A stretch of 64,000 nucleotides of DNA from Bacillus cereus G9842 (GCF_000021305.1 NC_011772.1:1340001-1404000), one strand, 5' to 3'. Positions 10,621 to 20,157 are shown, numbered from the stretch's first letter. Program-made: numbers and translations. The notes: generated from the letters alone by a model not told the origin.

Positions 10621-10788
10621 ATGGCGAAACAACAAAATAAACAAAATGTACAAGTTGCACAGCAACAAGCTTATACGTCTGAAACGAATGCTGCATCTCA
10701 ATCGGTTATTGAGGAGCAAATTAGCGATACGGTTGCAGAAGGAACTATTGATGTGAAGCTCGGAAAAGAATCGCAGGAAAAAGCGTAA
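10621..10788 (+). CDS. Small hydrophilic protein, unknown
   Basis: This 55-residue ORF starts at ATG 10621 behind a strong AAGGAGGG site and ends just before a terminator, so it is very probably real. The product begins MAKQQNKQNVQVAQQQ, is rich in Gln, Asn and Ala in the first half and acidic in the second. It has no hydrophobic segment. The stretch AYTSETNA is loosely reminiscent of the FASETNA element of gamma-type small acid-soluble spore proteins, but the match is too short to assign a family. Confidence 0.7.
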   Translation: MAKQQNKQNVQVAQQQAYTSETNAASQSVIEEQISDTVAEGTIDVKLGKESQEKA

Positions 10789-10789
10789 G

Positions 10790-10820
10790 AAGAGGGGAGA
10801 GTTGTATCTCCTCTTTTTTT
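10790..10820 (+). terminator. Terminator after the 55-residue gene
   Basis: AGAGGGGAGA and TCTCCTCT form a hairpin followed by seven T residues. It closes the his/small-gene region before the dehydrogenase. Confidence 0.8.
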
Positions 10821-10932
10821 ATGGAAAAGTGTCGATTTTCAAAACTATAATCAAATTCCTTGGTTTTTATATATGGATTTCTTACAATGAAATATAAGAG
10901 ATATCTTATTTTCTATAGAAGAGGTGTTAGTA

Positions 10933-11904
10933 GTGGCAAAAATATTAGTAGCGGGAAAAATTCCAGAAATTGGATTAGAACTATTAAAAGATCATGATGT
11001 AGAAATGTACGATAAAGAGGAGTTAATTTCTATAGATGAATTAACAGAGCGTGTAAAAGATAAAGATGCATTGTTAAGTTTACTTTCAACAAAGGTGCCA
11101 AAAGAAGTTATTGATGCAGCGCCTCATTTAAAGATTGTTGCAAACTATGGTGCTGGTTACGACAATATTGATTACACGTATGCTGGGGAAAAAGGAATTG
11201 CAGTAACGAATACACCGAAAGTATCAACGGAAGCGACTGCAGAATTAACATTTGCACTTCTTTTAGCAGCGGCGCGTAGAATTCCTGAAGGGGATACGTT
11301 ATGTCGTACGACTGGATTTAACGGATGGGCACCGTTATTTTTCTTAGGACGAGAAGTCCACGGTAAGACAATTGGAATTATTGGTCTTGGAGAAATCGGG
11401 AAGGCTGTTGCAAAACGTGCGAGAGCATTTGGAATGGGTGTTTTATATACAGGGCCAAATCGTAAGCTTGAAGCTGAAAGTGAACTGGGAGCAACGTATG
11501 TGACGTTGGAAGAATTATTACAAACAGCAGATTTTATTACAATTAACTGTGCTTATAATCCAAAATTACATCATATGATTGATGAAGAGCAGTTTAAAAT
11601 GATGAAGAAAACAGCGTATATTGTAAATGCTTCACGTGGACCAATTATGAATGAAGCGGCACTTGCTCATGCATTAAAAACGAATGAAATTGAAGGGGCA
11701 GCTCTTGATGTGTTTGAATTTGAACCGAAAATTACAGAAGAGCTAAAAGAATTAAAGAATGTAGTGCTTGCTCCACACGTAGGGAATGCAACGTTTGAAA
11801 CTCGTGATGCGATGGCTGAAATGGCTGTCAGAAATATTTTAGCTGTATTAAACGGCGAAGAGCCAGTAACACCTGTAAATCAAAAGGTATTAGTCACAAA
11901 ATAA
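10933..11904 (+). CDS. D-isomer-specific 2-hydroxyacid dehydrogenase
   Basis: This 323-residue cytosolic NAD(P)-dependent oxidoreductase belongs to the glyoxylate/hydroxypyruvate/2-ketogluconate reductase group. The Rossmann motif is GIIGLGEIGKAVAKRA near residue 150. The catalytic triad is visible as Arg in NASRGP, Glu in the EFEP region and His in LAPHVGNAT. There is no C-terminal ACT domain, so it is not a SerA of the long type. GTG 10933 is preferred over GTG 10924 because of the AGAGG spacing and the typical start MAKILVAGK. The substrate cannot be told from sequence. Confidence 0.88.
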   Translation: MAKILVAGKIPEIGLELLKDHDVEMYDKEELISIDELTERVKDKDALLSLLSTKVPKEVIDAAPHLKIVANYGAGYDNIDYTYAGEKGIAVTNTPKVSTEATAELTFALLLAAARRIPEGDTLCRTTGFNGWAPLFFLGREVHGKTIGIIGLGEIGKAVAKRARAFGMGVLYTGPNRKLEAESELGATYVTLEELLQTADFITINCAYNPKLHHMIDEEQFKMMKKTAYIVNASRGPIMNEAALAHALKTNEIEGAALDVFEFEPKITEELKELKNVVLAPHVGNATFETRDAMAEMAVRNILAVLNGEEPVTPVNQKVLVTK

Positions 11905-11940
11905 AAAGAAACCTTCCGGACTCGGAAGGTTTCTTATTTT
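11904..11940. terminator. Bidirectional terminator
   Basis: AAGAAACCTTCCG and CGGAAGGTTTCTT form a 13-bp stem with a four-base loop and A/T runs on both sides, serving the convergent dehydrogenase and pssA genes. Confidence 0.9.
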
Positions 11941-12635
11941 TCTTTATTCGCTTTTTTAGACGGTCTTTGTCTAATGAATTGAGATAACATGTACAAAATA
12001 TATAGTGGAATGGCAATGAATAAGAAAACAGAAAAATTGCCAAATCCTGTTTGATACATTGTAATAATGATTCCAACTAAAAATAGTGTAATAATGATGC
12101 TATATCGTGGAATTGGTACATCTTTTAAACTTGGGATACGAATGCGGCTCACCATTAAAAATGCGAACGTTACAAATACGGTAATAAGAACGATTTTTGG
12201 AATGGTATGTGAAAATAATGTTAAGAAAGCAACAAGCCCTCCCGCTGCTGTAATCGGTACTCCAGTGAAATATTTCATTGAAGTAGAAGATGGTGTTACA
12301 TTAAATCGTGCTAAACGATATGCCCCGAAAAGAGGGAATAATCCCGCTATGTATAATCCGATGATTCCGTAGTTTGAGAAAGATGTGTAATACATTAAAA
12401 CAGCAGGTGCTGCACCAAATGTTACGACATCTGCAAGCGAGTCGAGCTCTTTTCCCATTTGTGAATCAACACGTAATAAACGAGCAACACGACCATCAAG
12501 ACTATCTAACATCATCCCGATAAGTACTAAAATAGCAGCTGATTTATAATATCCTAAAGATGCATAGCCGATTGATAAAAATCCGCTATATAAATTTCCG
12601 AGCGTAAATAAGTTTGGAATAGCTGCTCTATACAA
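11934..12635 (-). CDS. pssA: CDP-diacylglycerol-serine O-phosphatidyltransferase
   Basis: PssA makes phosphatidylserine from CDP-diacylglycerol and serine in the membrane. The 233-residue protein has several hydrophobic helices and the complete CDP-alcohol phosphotransferase motif (DG-x2-AR-x8-G-x3-D-x3-D) at DGRVARLLR...GKELDSLAD near residue 47. The start is TTG 12635 behind an AAGGGAT-like site. It stands alone here; no psd gene is adjacent. Confidence 0.93.
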   Translation of the reverse strand: MYRAAIPNLFTLGNLYSGFLSIGYASLGYYKSAAILVLIGMMLDSLDGRVARLLRVDSQMGKELDSLADVVTFGAAPAVLMYYTSFSNYGIIGLYIAGLFPLFGAYRLARFNVTPSSTSMKYFTGVPITAAGGLVAFLTLFSHTIPKIVLITVFVTFAFLMVSRIRIPSLKDVPIPRYSIIITLFLVGIIITMYQTGFGNFSVFLFIAIPLYILYMLSQFIRQRPSKKANKEK

Positions 12636-12707
12636 AATCTGATCCCTTGCTTTCTGTAATAAATTCTTAATTAGTGTATGAAAGTTTACTTATTTTATCA
12701 TACCATA

Positions 12708-12775
12708 AATTTATTCCTCATACGAAAGAAATTACCAATTTGTGAAAGATTTCATAGAAGGATGAGGAATAAATT
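12708..12775. repeat. Perfect 14-bp inverted repeat
   Basis: AATTTATTCCTCAT (12708-12721) is repeated exactly inverted as ATGAGGAATAAATT (12762-12775) around a 40-base loop. It lies between the ltaS-type gene and pssA, about 70 bases upstream of the pssA start on the minus strand. It is distinct from the nearby terminator. The role is unknown; it could be an RNA structure in the pssA leader or an operator. Confidence 0.7.
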
Positions 12776-12784
12776 AAGTGAAAA

Positions 12785-12823
12785 TAAAAAGAGGAAGCAA
12801 CTTGTATAAAGTTGCTTCCTTTA
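12785..12823 (-). terminator. Terminator of the ltaS-type gene
   Basis: GGAAGCAACTT and AAGTTGCTTCC form an 11-bp stem. On the minus strand it is followed by CTCTTTTTATTTT, fitting termination just after the stop codon at 12824. Confidence 0.85.
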
Positions 12824-14710
12824 CTATTCAAATTTCGTTGTCATCGTTCCGGTTTTATATCGATTATTAGGATCGAAACGTAATAAATCTCCATAAATTA
12901 ATTTATCGGAGAGTTTTAATTCTGTTTTTGCTTTTTCAACATACGGCTGACATAGCGTCATGTCAGCTTCTTCACCCGTACTTCTTTTGTAGCACATATT
13001 TTTTGTATAAACATACTCTTCAGAAACAAAGCTACCATCACGCATTACCATAAGCGGGTCTTTTTCTTTAATAAATAAGTCAGTTCCAAATTCAACGGAT
13101 TTATTTGTTTTAATACCAAGTAAATGAAGGAGCGTTGGTTTAATATCAATTTGACCAGATACTTTAGAAACAACTTTTCCTTCTTGACCAGGCACATGAA
13201 TAATAAGAGGAACGCGTTGTAATTGCATAGAATCGAATGGTGTAATAGTATCTTTTCCTAGGAACTGTGCCATAGCTGCGTTATGGTTTTCGGAAATACC
13301 ATAATGATCACCATAAATGACAATAACGGAATTATCATACAGTCCTTCTTCTTTTAATTGTTTAATAAATAATTTAAGAGCTTCATCTGTGTAACGAACA
13401 GTTGGGAAGTAGCGGTTTACAACACCACTTTCTGAGTTGAATTCATCAACATATTGGTCTTCCGGATTTAGAAGAAACGGAAAATGATTTGTTAATGTAA
13501 TAAATTTTGTATAGAACGGTTGCGGTAAAGATTTTAACTTTGGAATAGATTGTTCAAAGAACTCTTTATCTTTTAATCCCCAACCGACAGACATTTGTTC
13601 CGTTCCTACGTAATCATTTAAATTAAAGTAACGATCATATCCAAGTGTAGGATACATTACATCCCGATTCCAAAACGTTTTATCGTTTGAATGGAAGACG
13701 GCAGAAGAATATCCGTATTTCTTTAATTGTTCTGGTGTAGCTGTGTATTCATTTGTTGCATGAGTAAAGAATACAGAACCACGATCTAGTGGGTAAAGTG
13801 AGTTTTCAACGATAAATTCAGCATCAGAAGTTTTACCTTGTCCAGTTTGATGATAGAAGTTATCGAAATAGAAGCTATCCTTAATAAATTCATTTAAAAA
13901 TGGTGTAATTTCTTTTCCATTTATTTTTTTATTAATAACAAAGCTTTGTGTAGATTCCATTGAAATTAAAATTACATTTTTACCTTTTGCAGCTCCAAAT
14001 AAGTTTTTATCAACTTGCTTGTCTTTTGAGTCTGTATAGTTCTTAATTTCAGAAAATCCATCGCCACTTGCAAATACACGCTCAGCTGAAGACTTGGATT
14101 GAAGTGTAATATCAAATAGATGATATGTGTATAAACCTAAATTTTTCACAACAGTTTGACGGTCAAATGAGCGTGAGAACATTTGTGGTTTATAAATAAC
14201 TGATACAACAATTTGTAGTGCTAATAAAGCTGTTACACCGCTAAAGAAAGTTCGCTTCTCTGAGCGGGAAAGTGGTGTTTTGTCGCCAAATGATGGGAAT
14301 TTACGCGAAATAAACATTAAAATAATTGCATCTGCAAATAAAAGTAATGTTTTGTACGTAAAGAGTTCTTTTATACTTGTCCCTAAATCAGCCATATTGT
14401 TTGTTTGGAATAAAACCGGGAAAGTAACGAAATCGTTATAGAACCCATAAAACATTGCGTTTCCAAATAAAATAAATGACAGTATAAAACTGATTCCAAT
14501 TATAATTCGGTTTCGGTGCTTAGATGCAAGTAAAGCTAAGCCGAAAAATAAAAGTAACGCAGCTAGTGGATTAATAAAAAGCATGAATTCTTCAAAGAAA
14601 TTATCAATTTTAATATCAAATGCTAGCTTGTACACAATATATGTTTTAATCCATAGTAAAACGACTGCAACGAGTGCAAATCGCAGTTTTGGAAACAGAT
14701 GTTGTAGCAT
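12824..14710 (-). CDS. ltaS: Lipoteichoic acid synthase family sulfatase
   Basis: This 628-residue membrane enzyme polymerises glycerol-phosphate from phosphatidylglycerol onto a lipid anchor outside the membrane. About five N-terminal membrane segments (residues ~1-190) precede a linker and a large extracellular alkaline-phosphatase-like domain. The nucleophile is Thr254 within ISMESTQS. Metal residues appear in the YGDHYGIS and MRDGSF regions. Bacillus genomes carry several paralogues (LtaS, YfnI, YqgS, YvgJ), so the symbol denotes the family; which one is not certain. It is an isolated gene with its own terminator. Confidence 0.85.
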   Translation of the reverse strand: MLQHLFPKLRFALVAVVLLWIKTYIVYKLAFDIKIDNFFEEFMLFINPLAALLLFFGLALLASKHRNRIIIGISFILSFILFGNAMFYGFYNDFVTFPVLFQTNNMADLGTSIKELFTYKTLLLFADAIILMFISRKFPSFGDKTPLSRSEKRTFFSGVTALLALQIVVSVIYKPQMFSRSFDRQTVVKNLGLYTYHLFDITLQSKSSAERVFASGDGFSEIKNYTDSKDKQVDKNLFGAAKGKNVILISMESTQSFVINKKINGKEITPFLNEFIKDSFYFDNFYHQTGQGKTSDAEFIVENSLYPLDRGSVFFTHATNEYTATPEQLKKYGYSSAVFHSNDKTFWNRDVMYPTLGYDRYFNLNDYVGTEQMSVGWGLKDKEFFEQSIPKLKSLPQPFYTKFITLTNHFPFLLNPEDQYVDEFNSESGVVNRYFPTVRYTDEALKLFIKQLKEEGLYDNSVIVIYGDHYGISENHNAAMAQFLGKDTITPFDSMQLQRVPLIIHVPGQEGKVVSKVSGQIDIKPTLLHLLGIKTNKSVEFGTDLFIKEKDPLMVMRDGSFVSEEYVYTKNMCYKRSTGEEADMTLCQPYVEKAKTELKLSDKLIYGDLLRFDPNNRYKTGTMTTKFE

Positions 14711-14963
14711 AATATACTCCTCTCCTAAAAAGCATGACAGTTCTTGTGAGTCAGTTTGCTTAACGACTCCTTTTATATATACGAACAGTCCTTTGTTATT
14801 ATGATTATTATACTATGAGTATCATTATACGAAAATAAAAGGGGGTTGTGGGCTTTTTTATAATAATCGAGTAGAAAAAGATTGGTGGGAGACAATAAAA
14901 CAGAATTTCTATGTATGATAATTATCGTACGTAGAAAGAATCGCGTGATATACGGAGGTTATA

Positions 14964-15359
14964 ATGCGAAAATTATTATATTTTATAGCATGCAGTAGTG
15001 TTATACTTTTTACTTCACCGAGTGTGTCGGTAGCTCAATATGATGCACCTCTTATGGAAGATGCACTTTATTCTGTTTTATTTCCAAAAATAAATAAAGC
15101 AATTGAAAAACAATATGGAAGTTTGAAACCTTATCAATGTCCTAAAATTATTAGTTTAAAAAAAGTGTATAGCGGTACATATTTATTTCAAGCAAGTATT
15201 GAAGTGACAAAGTATGAACGTGTTGCTGGGAAAATTGCTCCACCATTTGAGAAGGTAACGATTACATTTAATAACGAAGAAGGCGAATGGGAAGTGACAA
15301 AGATTTCAGTAAAGCGCTTACCAAACGATACAAAATTAAACTGTAAAAAAACAATATAA
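14964..15359 (+). CDS. DUF3888-like secreted protein
   Basis: This 131-residue protein has an N-terminal signal peptide (MRKLLYFIACSSVILF, probable cleavage after SVSVA). The mature region of about 105 residues contains two Cys residues and resembles DUF3888 proteins of the B. cereus group. It starts at ATG 14964 behind GGAGG. It has no obvious catalytic motif and the function is unknown. It stands between the divergent ltaS-type gene and the lysine riboswitch. Confidence 0.75.
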   Translation: MRKLLYFIACSSVILFTSPSVSVAQYDAPLMEDALYSVLFPKINKAIEKQYGSLKPYQCPKIISLKKVYSGTYLFQASIEVTKYERVAGKIAPPFEKVTITFNNEEGEWEVTKISVKRLPNDTKLNCKKTI

Positions 15360-15367
15360 AAAATTGT

Positions 15368-15397
15368 TTGACAAATAAAATGGTCCTTTGGTATTGT
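15368..15397 (+). promoter_or_regulatory. Promoter of the lysine riboswitch/lysA unit
   Basis: TTGACA (15368-15373) and TATTGT (15392-15397) are 18 bases apart, starting immediately after the DUF3888 gene stop codon. This is the likely start of the leader transcript. Confidence 0.6.
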
Positions 15398-15440
15398 TAA
15401 TAGCAACAATTAGATGTTTGAAAATTAAATAGACTTACCT

Positions 15441-15736
15441 CATCTACTCTCAAAGGTAGAGGCCGCGATAGGAAAGAGTAAGCTATGGGAGATTTAATGG
15501 AATCTGTGATCATAGGTTGAAAGGGACTATTGCCGAAATATAAGAATAACCATCTTATTCATATATTGGGACTACATTGAATAAATGTAGTACTGTCATA
15601 AGATTTATTTTATGGAGAGCTATTTGGAGATGTTGATGCGGTTTCTTATTTTGAGGAGATAACAACTCGTTTATTTTTTCAATATATATTTTTCCTAATA
15701 AGAAACGCGTGTGAACATTGTTCCGCGCGTTTTTTG
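15441..15736 (+). promoter_or_regulatory. Lysine riboswitch (L box) with terminator
   Basis: The aptamer (about 15441-15632) has the L-box core: GGTAGAGGCCGCGA, GAAAGGGACTATTGCCGAA, ATTGGGACTACATTGAATAA, GTACTGTCATAAG and TATGGAGAGCTATTT. After it, GCGGTTTCTTATT (15638-15650) can pair with AATAAGAAACGC (15697-15708) as an antiterminator. The competing terminator is ACGCGTGTGAAC...GTTCCGCGCGT plus a T run (15705-15736). Lysine binding should favour termination and lower lysA expression. Confidence 0.95.
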
Positions 15737-15810
15737 TCTATCTAAAAGCGTGCTGCAATGAATAGAAGATTGGGGTTATGAGTTTTAGAGGAAATAAGGG
15801 AGGAATTTAA

Positions 15811-17127
15811 ATGTATTTACACGGCACAAGCCGAATTAATGGGCAAGGACACTTAGAAATTGGAGGGTGCGATACGACGCAGCTAGCAAAGCAATACGGA
15901 ACACCACTTTATGTATACGATGAAGAGTCTATTCGAGGAAAATGCCGAGCGTTTCATCGTGCTTTTAAAGAAAGTGGTTTCTCTTATCAAGTAGCATATG
16001 CAAGCAAGGCGTTCTTGTGCATGGAGATGTGCCGAGTAGCTCGTGAAGAGAATATGTCATTAGACGTTGTTTCTGGGGGAGAATTATATACTGCGCTCCA
16101 AGCTGGATTTCCAGCATCACGTATTCATTTTCATGGAAATAATAAAACAGAAGAAGAGATAGTGATGGCTCTTCAGGCGAATATTGGTTGTTTTGTCGTA
16201 GATAATTTCTTTGAATTAGAAATTTTACACGATTTAGCGATGCAACATGGGAAATTTGTGAACATATTAATTCGTGTAACACCTGGAGTAGAGGCGCACA
16301 CACATGAATATATTACAACAGGCCAAGATGATTCGAAATTTGGATTTGGCGTTTCAAACGGTCAAGCGATGCAGGCAATTGGATTTGCTTTACAAAAATC
16401 AAATTATAATGTGCTAGGGATTCATTCACATATCGGATCGCAAATATTTGAAACAGCTGGTTTTGTTCGAGCAATTGAAGTTCTTCGCCAATTTTTAGAA
16501 GAAGTGAGAGAGCAAACAAACTATGTAGTAAAAGTGTTAAATGTAGGCGGGGGATTTGGAATACGCTACACAGAGTCGGATACACCATTAACTCTTGAGA
16601 CATATGTGCGAGCTGTAACAAGTGCAGTGAGAGAACAATTTACTGTATGTGAATATCCATTGCCAGAAATATGGATTGAACCAGGCCGTAGCATTGTAGG
16701 TGATGCTGGGACAACAATTTATACAGTTGGATCTGTGAAAGATATTCCTGGTATTCGGAAATATGTATCAGTCGATGGTGGAATGACAGATAATTTAAGA
16801 CCTGCTTTATATAGTGCGCGTTATGAAGCAATGTTAGCGAATCGAGGGAATGATGAGAATGAGGAACTCGTTTCGATTGCTGGGAAATGCTGTGAGAGTG
16901 GAGATATGTTGATTTGGGATATTCATTTACCAAAAGTCGCTTCTGCTGATTTACTAGCAGTTTCCTGTACAGGAGCCTACGGGTATTCGATGGCGAATAA
17001 TTACAATCGGATTCGAAGACCAGCCGTGGTCTTTGCAAAAGGCGGAACATCGCAAGTAGTTGTGGAACGCGAAACATATGAAAATATTATTGGGAACGAT
17101 CGCATACGTATTAAAGAGCTTGTCTAA
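15811..17127 (+). CDS. lysA: Diaminopimelate decarboxylase
   Basis: LysA decarboxylates meso-diaminopimelate to L-lysine, the last step of the pathway, with PLP as cofactor. The 438-residue fold-type III protein has the PLP lysine in VAYASKAFLC near residue 60, the HIGSQI segment, GGGFGI, and the C-terminal CCESGDML and YGYSMANNYN segments from the partner subunit's active site. ATG 15811 follows GGGAGGAA. Control is by the lysine riboswitch just upstream, which also supports the substrate assignment. Confidence 0.97.
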   Translation: MYLHGTSRINGQGHLEIGGCDTTQLAKQYGTPLYVYDEESIRGKCRAFHRAFKESGFSYQVAYASKAFLCMEMCRVAREENMSLDVVSGGELYTALQAGFPASRIHFHGNNKTEEEIVMALQANIGCFVVDNFFELEILHDLAMQHGKFVNILIRVTPGVEAHTHEYITTGQDDSKFGFGVSNGQAMQAIGFALQKSNYNVLGIHSHIGSQIFETAGFVRAIEVLRQFLEEVREQTNYVVKVLNVGGGFGIRYTESDTPLTLETYVRAVTSAVREQFTVCEYPLPEIWIEPGRSIVGDAGTTIYTVGSVKDIPGIRKYVSVDGGMTDNLRPALYSARYEAMLANRGNDENEELVSIAGKCCESGDMLIWDIHLPKVASADLLAVSCTGAYGYSMANNYNRIRRPAVVFAKGGTSQVVVERETYENIIGNDRIRIKELV

Positions 17128-17131
17128 ATAG

Positions 17132-17166
17132 AAAAGGAGTTGTTCGGATGGGCAATTCCTTTTTTG
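17132..17166 (+). terminator. lysA terminator
   Basis: AAAGGAgTTG and CAAtTCCTTT form an imperfect hairpin followed by T residues just after the lysA stop. Confidence 0.8.
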
Positions 17167-17243
17167 TAAAATAAAATAATTAAAATATATCGGAAAACTA
17201 GGATTGAAAAAAATCAGAATTGTGATAAAATACAAATACAAAG

Positions 17244-17397
17244 CTTATCAAGAGAAGCGGAGGGAACTGGCCCGAAGAAGCTCGGCAACCTGCTTATAGA
17301 AAGCAAGGTGCTAAATCCAGCAAAATGGAATCCATTTTGAAAGATAAGGTAAAATATATTACCGAACAGTCTTTTCGAAATGGGAAAGATTTTTTTT
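17244..17397 (+). promoter_or_regulatory. SAM riboswitch (S box) of the sulfate operon
   Basis: The aptamer (17244-17348) is closed by P1 CTTATC/GATAAG and contains the S-box core: AAGCGGAGGGAACTGGCCC, CTCGGCAACC, AAGGTGCTAAATCCAGC and TGAAAGATAAG. TCTTTTC...GGAAAGA plus a T run (17370-17397) forms the terminator. A promoter-like TTGAAA (17204) and TAAAAT (17226) lie upstream. SAM should repress the whole downstream assimilation operon. Confidence 0.95.
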
Positions 17398-17422
17398 ATG
17401 AATAAAAAGGGGGGCTGTTCGC

Positions 17423-17566
17423 GTGAGTGTACGGGAACATTTTGATGAAGTATCCGAGAAGATTGAAGCGATGCTTGCTGATATGAAATATGGTTCAATT
17501 ACAATTGTTGTGCAAGATGGAAAAGTAATTCAGTTAGAGAAAAGTGAAAAAGTACGTTTAAAGTGA
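17423..17566 (+). CDS. yezD: YezD family small protein (DUF2292)
   Basis: This 47-residue product starts at GTG 17423 behind GGGGGG (spacer about 11). It reads MSVREHFDEV, then KYGSITIVVQDGKVIQLEKS, the compact beta-strand signature of YezD/DUF2292 proteins. Family members recur in SAM- or cysteine-regulated sulfur operons of Bacilli, and this one is the first gene after the SAM riboswitch. The biochemical role is unknown. Confidence 0.85.
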   Translation: MSVREHFDEVSEKIEAMLADMKYGSITIVVQDGKVIQLEKSEKVRLK

Positions 17567-17590
17567 AAAGCGCTGACTAGAAAAACTAGA

Positions 17591-17634
17591 GGCGGTTTTA
17601 ACCTATTTTCATTAGGTTAAAACCGTCTTTTTGC
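17591..17634 (+). terminator. Intra-operon terminator before cysH
   Basis: GGCGGTTTTAACCTA and TAGGTTAAAACCGTC form a long stem followed by TTTTTG between yezD and cysH. It probably makes yezD more abundant than the downstream messages. Confidence 0.8.
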
Positions 17635-17653
17635 TTTTACAGGGGGAAAAAAC

Positions 17654-18358
17654 ATGTTGACGTATGAAACGTGGGAAGAAAATGTTGTTTCATTTTCGGA
17701 AGAAGATGAAACAAAAGGCGCGTTATCAGTATTAAATTGGGCTTATGAAGAGTATAAAGATGAAATCGTCTATGCATGTAGCTTTGGGGTGGAAGGTATG
17801 GTATTGCTGCACCTTATAAACCAAGTAAATCCATCTGCTAAAGTTGTATTTTTAGATACAAATGTTCATTTTCAAGAAACGTATGAATTAATTCAAAGAG
17901 TGAGGGAACGATTTCCTTCATTGAATATTATAGAAAAACAGCCAGAACTTACACTTGATGAACAGGCGAAGTTGCATGGTGAAAAACTGTGGGAGAGCAA
18001 TCCGAATCTTTGTTGTAAGATTAGAAAAATTTTACCTTTAGAAAAATCATTAGTCGTGGAAAAAGCATGGATATCGGGCTTAAGAAGGGAACAATCAGAA
18101 ACACGTAAGCATACAAAGTTTATAAATCAAGATCATCGTTTTCAATCTATTAAAGTTTGTCCACTCATTCATTGGACGTGGAAAGAAGTTTGGCGATATG
18201 TATACAAACATAGCTTGCCGTATAACCCGTTGCATGATGTTGGCTATCCAAGTATTGGGTGTGAGAAATGTACTTTACCTGTAGGGGATGGTGGCGATTC
18301 AAGAGATGGTAGATGGGCTGGGAAAATGAAAACCGAATGTGGTCTTCATTATCAATAA
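17654..18358 (+). CDS. cysH: Phosphoadenylyl/adenylyl-sulfate reductase
   Basis: CysH reduces PAPS (or APS) to sulfite with thioredoxin. The 234-residue protein has the nucleotide-binding [10 protein letters not shown] segment near residue 42, the LRREQSETR region, and a C-terminal ECGLHYQ with the catalytic Cys. It also carries NLCCKIRK and CEKCTLP, the two Cys pairs that bind a [4Fe-4S] cluster in bacterial APS-type reductases. The adjacent cysC could supply PAPS, so dual specificity as in B. subtilis is possible. Confidence 0.95.
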
Positions 18359-18396
18359 GATGAATCTTGAAATAAAGCTAAGAGGGGATATAGAAA

Positions 18397-19533
18397 ATGA
18401 GCACAGTAAACGAATTAGTAAACCGTATAGATGAGACATATGAGGTATCACAAATTGAAAAAGAAATTAAATTAGACAATATTGCTTTAAGTGATTTAGA
18501 ACTATTGGCGACAGGTGGATATAGCCCGCTTACTGGTTTTTTAGGGAAGGAAGATTATGATTCAGTCGTAGAAACGCTTCGTTTAGCAAATGGTAGTGTG
18601 TGGAGTATACCGATTACATTACCGGTAACAGAAGAAGTCGCAGAAAGCCTGAAGACTGGAGAGGAAGTAAAGCTTGTCAACAATGGAAATATATATGGTG
18701 TTATTCAAATAGAAGATATTTTCATACCAGATAAAGAAAAAGAAGCGTTACTTGTATATAAAACAACGGATGAGGTTCATCCAGGAGTGAAAAAGTTATA
18801 TGAACGGCCAAACGTTTACGTTGGAGGAACTATTATTCTAACAAAACGCTTTGAAAATAATCAATTTCCTTCTTATCGTTTAGACCCAATTGAAACGAGA
18901 GAAGAATTTAAAAAACGTGGGTGGAAAACAGTAGTCGGATTTCAAACGAGAAACCCGGTACATCGTGCCCATGAGTATATTCAAAAATCTGCTCTTGAAA
19001 TTGTAGATGGTCTCTTTTTAAATCCACTCGTTGGAGAAACGAAATCGGATGATATTCCTGCTGATGTAAGAATGGAAAGCTATGAAGTACTCCTTCAAAA
19101 CTATTATCCGAAAAATCGTGTCTTTTTAAGTGTATTTCCTGCTGCAATGCGTTACGCAGGACCAAGGGAAGCTATATTTCATGCGTTAGTAAGAAAGAAT
19201 TTTGGATGTACACACTTTATTGTAGGGCGTGATCATGCCGGAGTAGGAGATTATTACGGAACATACGAAGCGCAAGAAATCTTCACGAATTTTACGATAG
19301 AAGAGTTAGGCATTACACCACTATTCTTTGAACATAGTTTTTACTGCACGAAATGTGAAGCGATGGCTTCAACGAAAACATGTCCGCACGGAAAAGAAGA
19401 TCATGTTATTTTATCGGGTACGAAAGTAAGAGAATTATTAAGAAACGGTGAGATTCCGCCAAGTACATTTAGTCGTAAAGAAGTAGTAGAAGTGCTAATT
19501 AAAGGTTTAAAAAAAGAAGTAGTAACAGAATAG
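18397..19533 (+). CDS. sat: Sulfate adenylyltransferase
   Basis: Sat makes APS from sulfate and ATP, activating sulfate for reduction. At 378 residues it is the single-subunit bacterial type without an APS kinase domain. The [10 protein letters not shown] motif near residue 187 holds the HxxH nucleotide site. GRDHAGVGD and a C-terminal [13 protein letters not shown] cysteine cluster follow, typical of the Bacillus enzyme. It sits 38 bases after cysH. Confidence 0.96.
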
Positions 19534-19545
19534 GGAGAGAACGAG

Positions 19546-20157
19546 ATGGATACGAATATTACTTGGCATATAGCTTCGGTTTCAAAAGATGATAGAAGAG
19601 TGAAGAATGGACATCACAGTTTTGTAATTTGGTTTACTGGTTTATCAGCTTCGGGTAAATCTACAGTAGCGAATGCGGTCGCTCGTAAACTGTTTGAAAA
19701 GAATATTGGAAATTATGTGCTGGATGGGGATAACATTCGCCACGGTTTAAATAAAGACTTAGGATTTTCTGAAAGTGATCGCATGGAAAATATAAGACGT
19801 ATTGGCGAAGTGGCAAAGTTATTTGTAGATCAAGGAACAGTTGTCCTTACAGCATTTATTTCACCATTTCGAGTAGATCGCAAACAAGTTAGGGATCTAT
19901 TAGCGGCAGATGAGTTTATAGAAGTGTTTGTAAAATGTCCAATTGAAGAGTGTGAAAAACGTGATCCAAAAGGGTTATACAAAAAAGCGAGACAAGGTGA
20001 TATTAAAGATTTTACAGGTATTGATTCACCGTATGAGGAACCAGATCGAGCGGAATTAATTGTAGAAACGCACAAGTATTCTATTGAAGAATGTGCAGAA
20101 CAAATCGTGAAGTACTTACAAGAGCGTAGTTTTGTCCCGTTGTTTGCTGGGAAGTAA
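19546..20157 (+). CDS. cysC: Adenylyl-sulfate kinase
   Basis: CysC phosphorylates APS to PAPS. The 203-residue P-loop kinase has Walker A GLSASGKST near residue 30, the DGDNIRHGL substrate-binding segment, and a Walker B-like FISPFR region. It starts 12 bases after sat behind GGGAGAGA. Its stop codon coincides with one end of a dispersed repeat that separates it from the sulfite reductase gene. Confidence 0.95.
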   Translation: MDTNITWHIASVSKDDRRVKNGHHSFVIWFTGLSASGKSTVANAVARKLFEKNIGNYVLDGDNIRHGLNKDLGFSESDRMENIRRIGEVAKLFVDQGTVVLTAFISPFRVDRKQVRDLLAADEFIEVFVKCPIEECEKRDPKGLYKKARQGDIKDFTGIDSPYEEPDRAELIVETHKYSIEECAEQIVKYLQERSFVPLFAGK

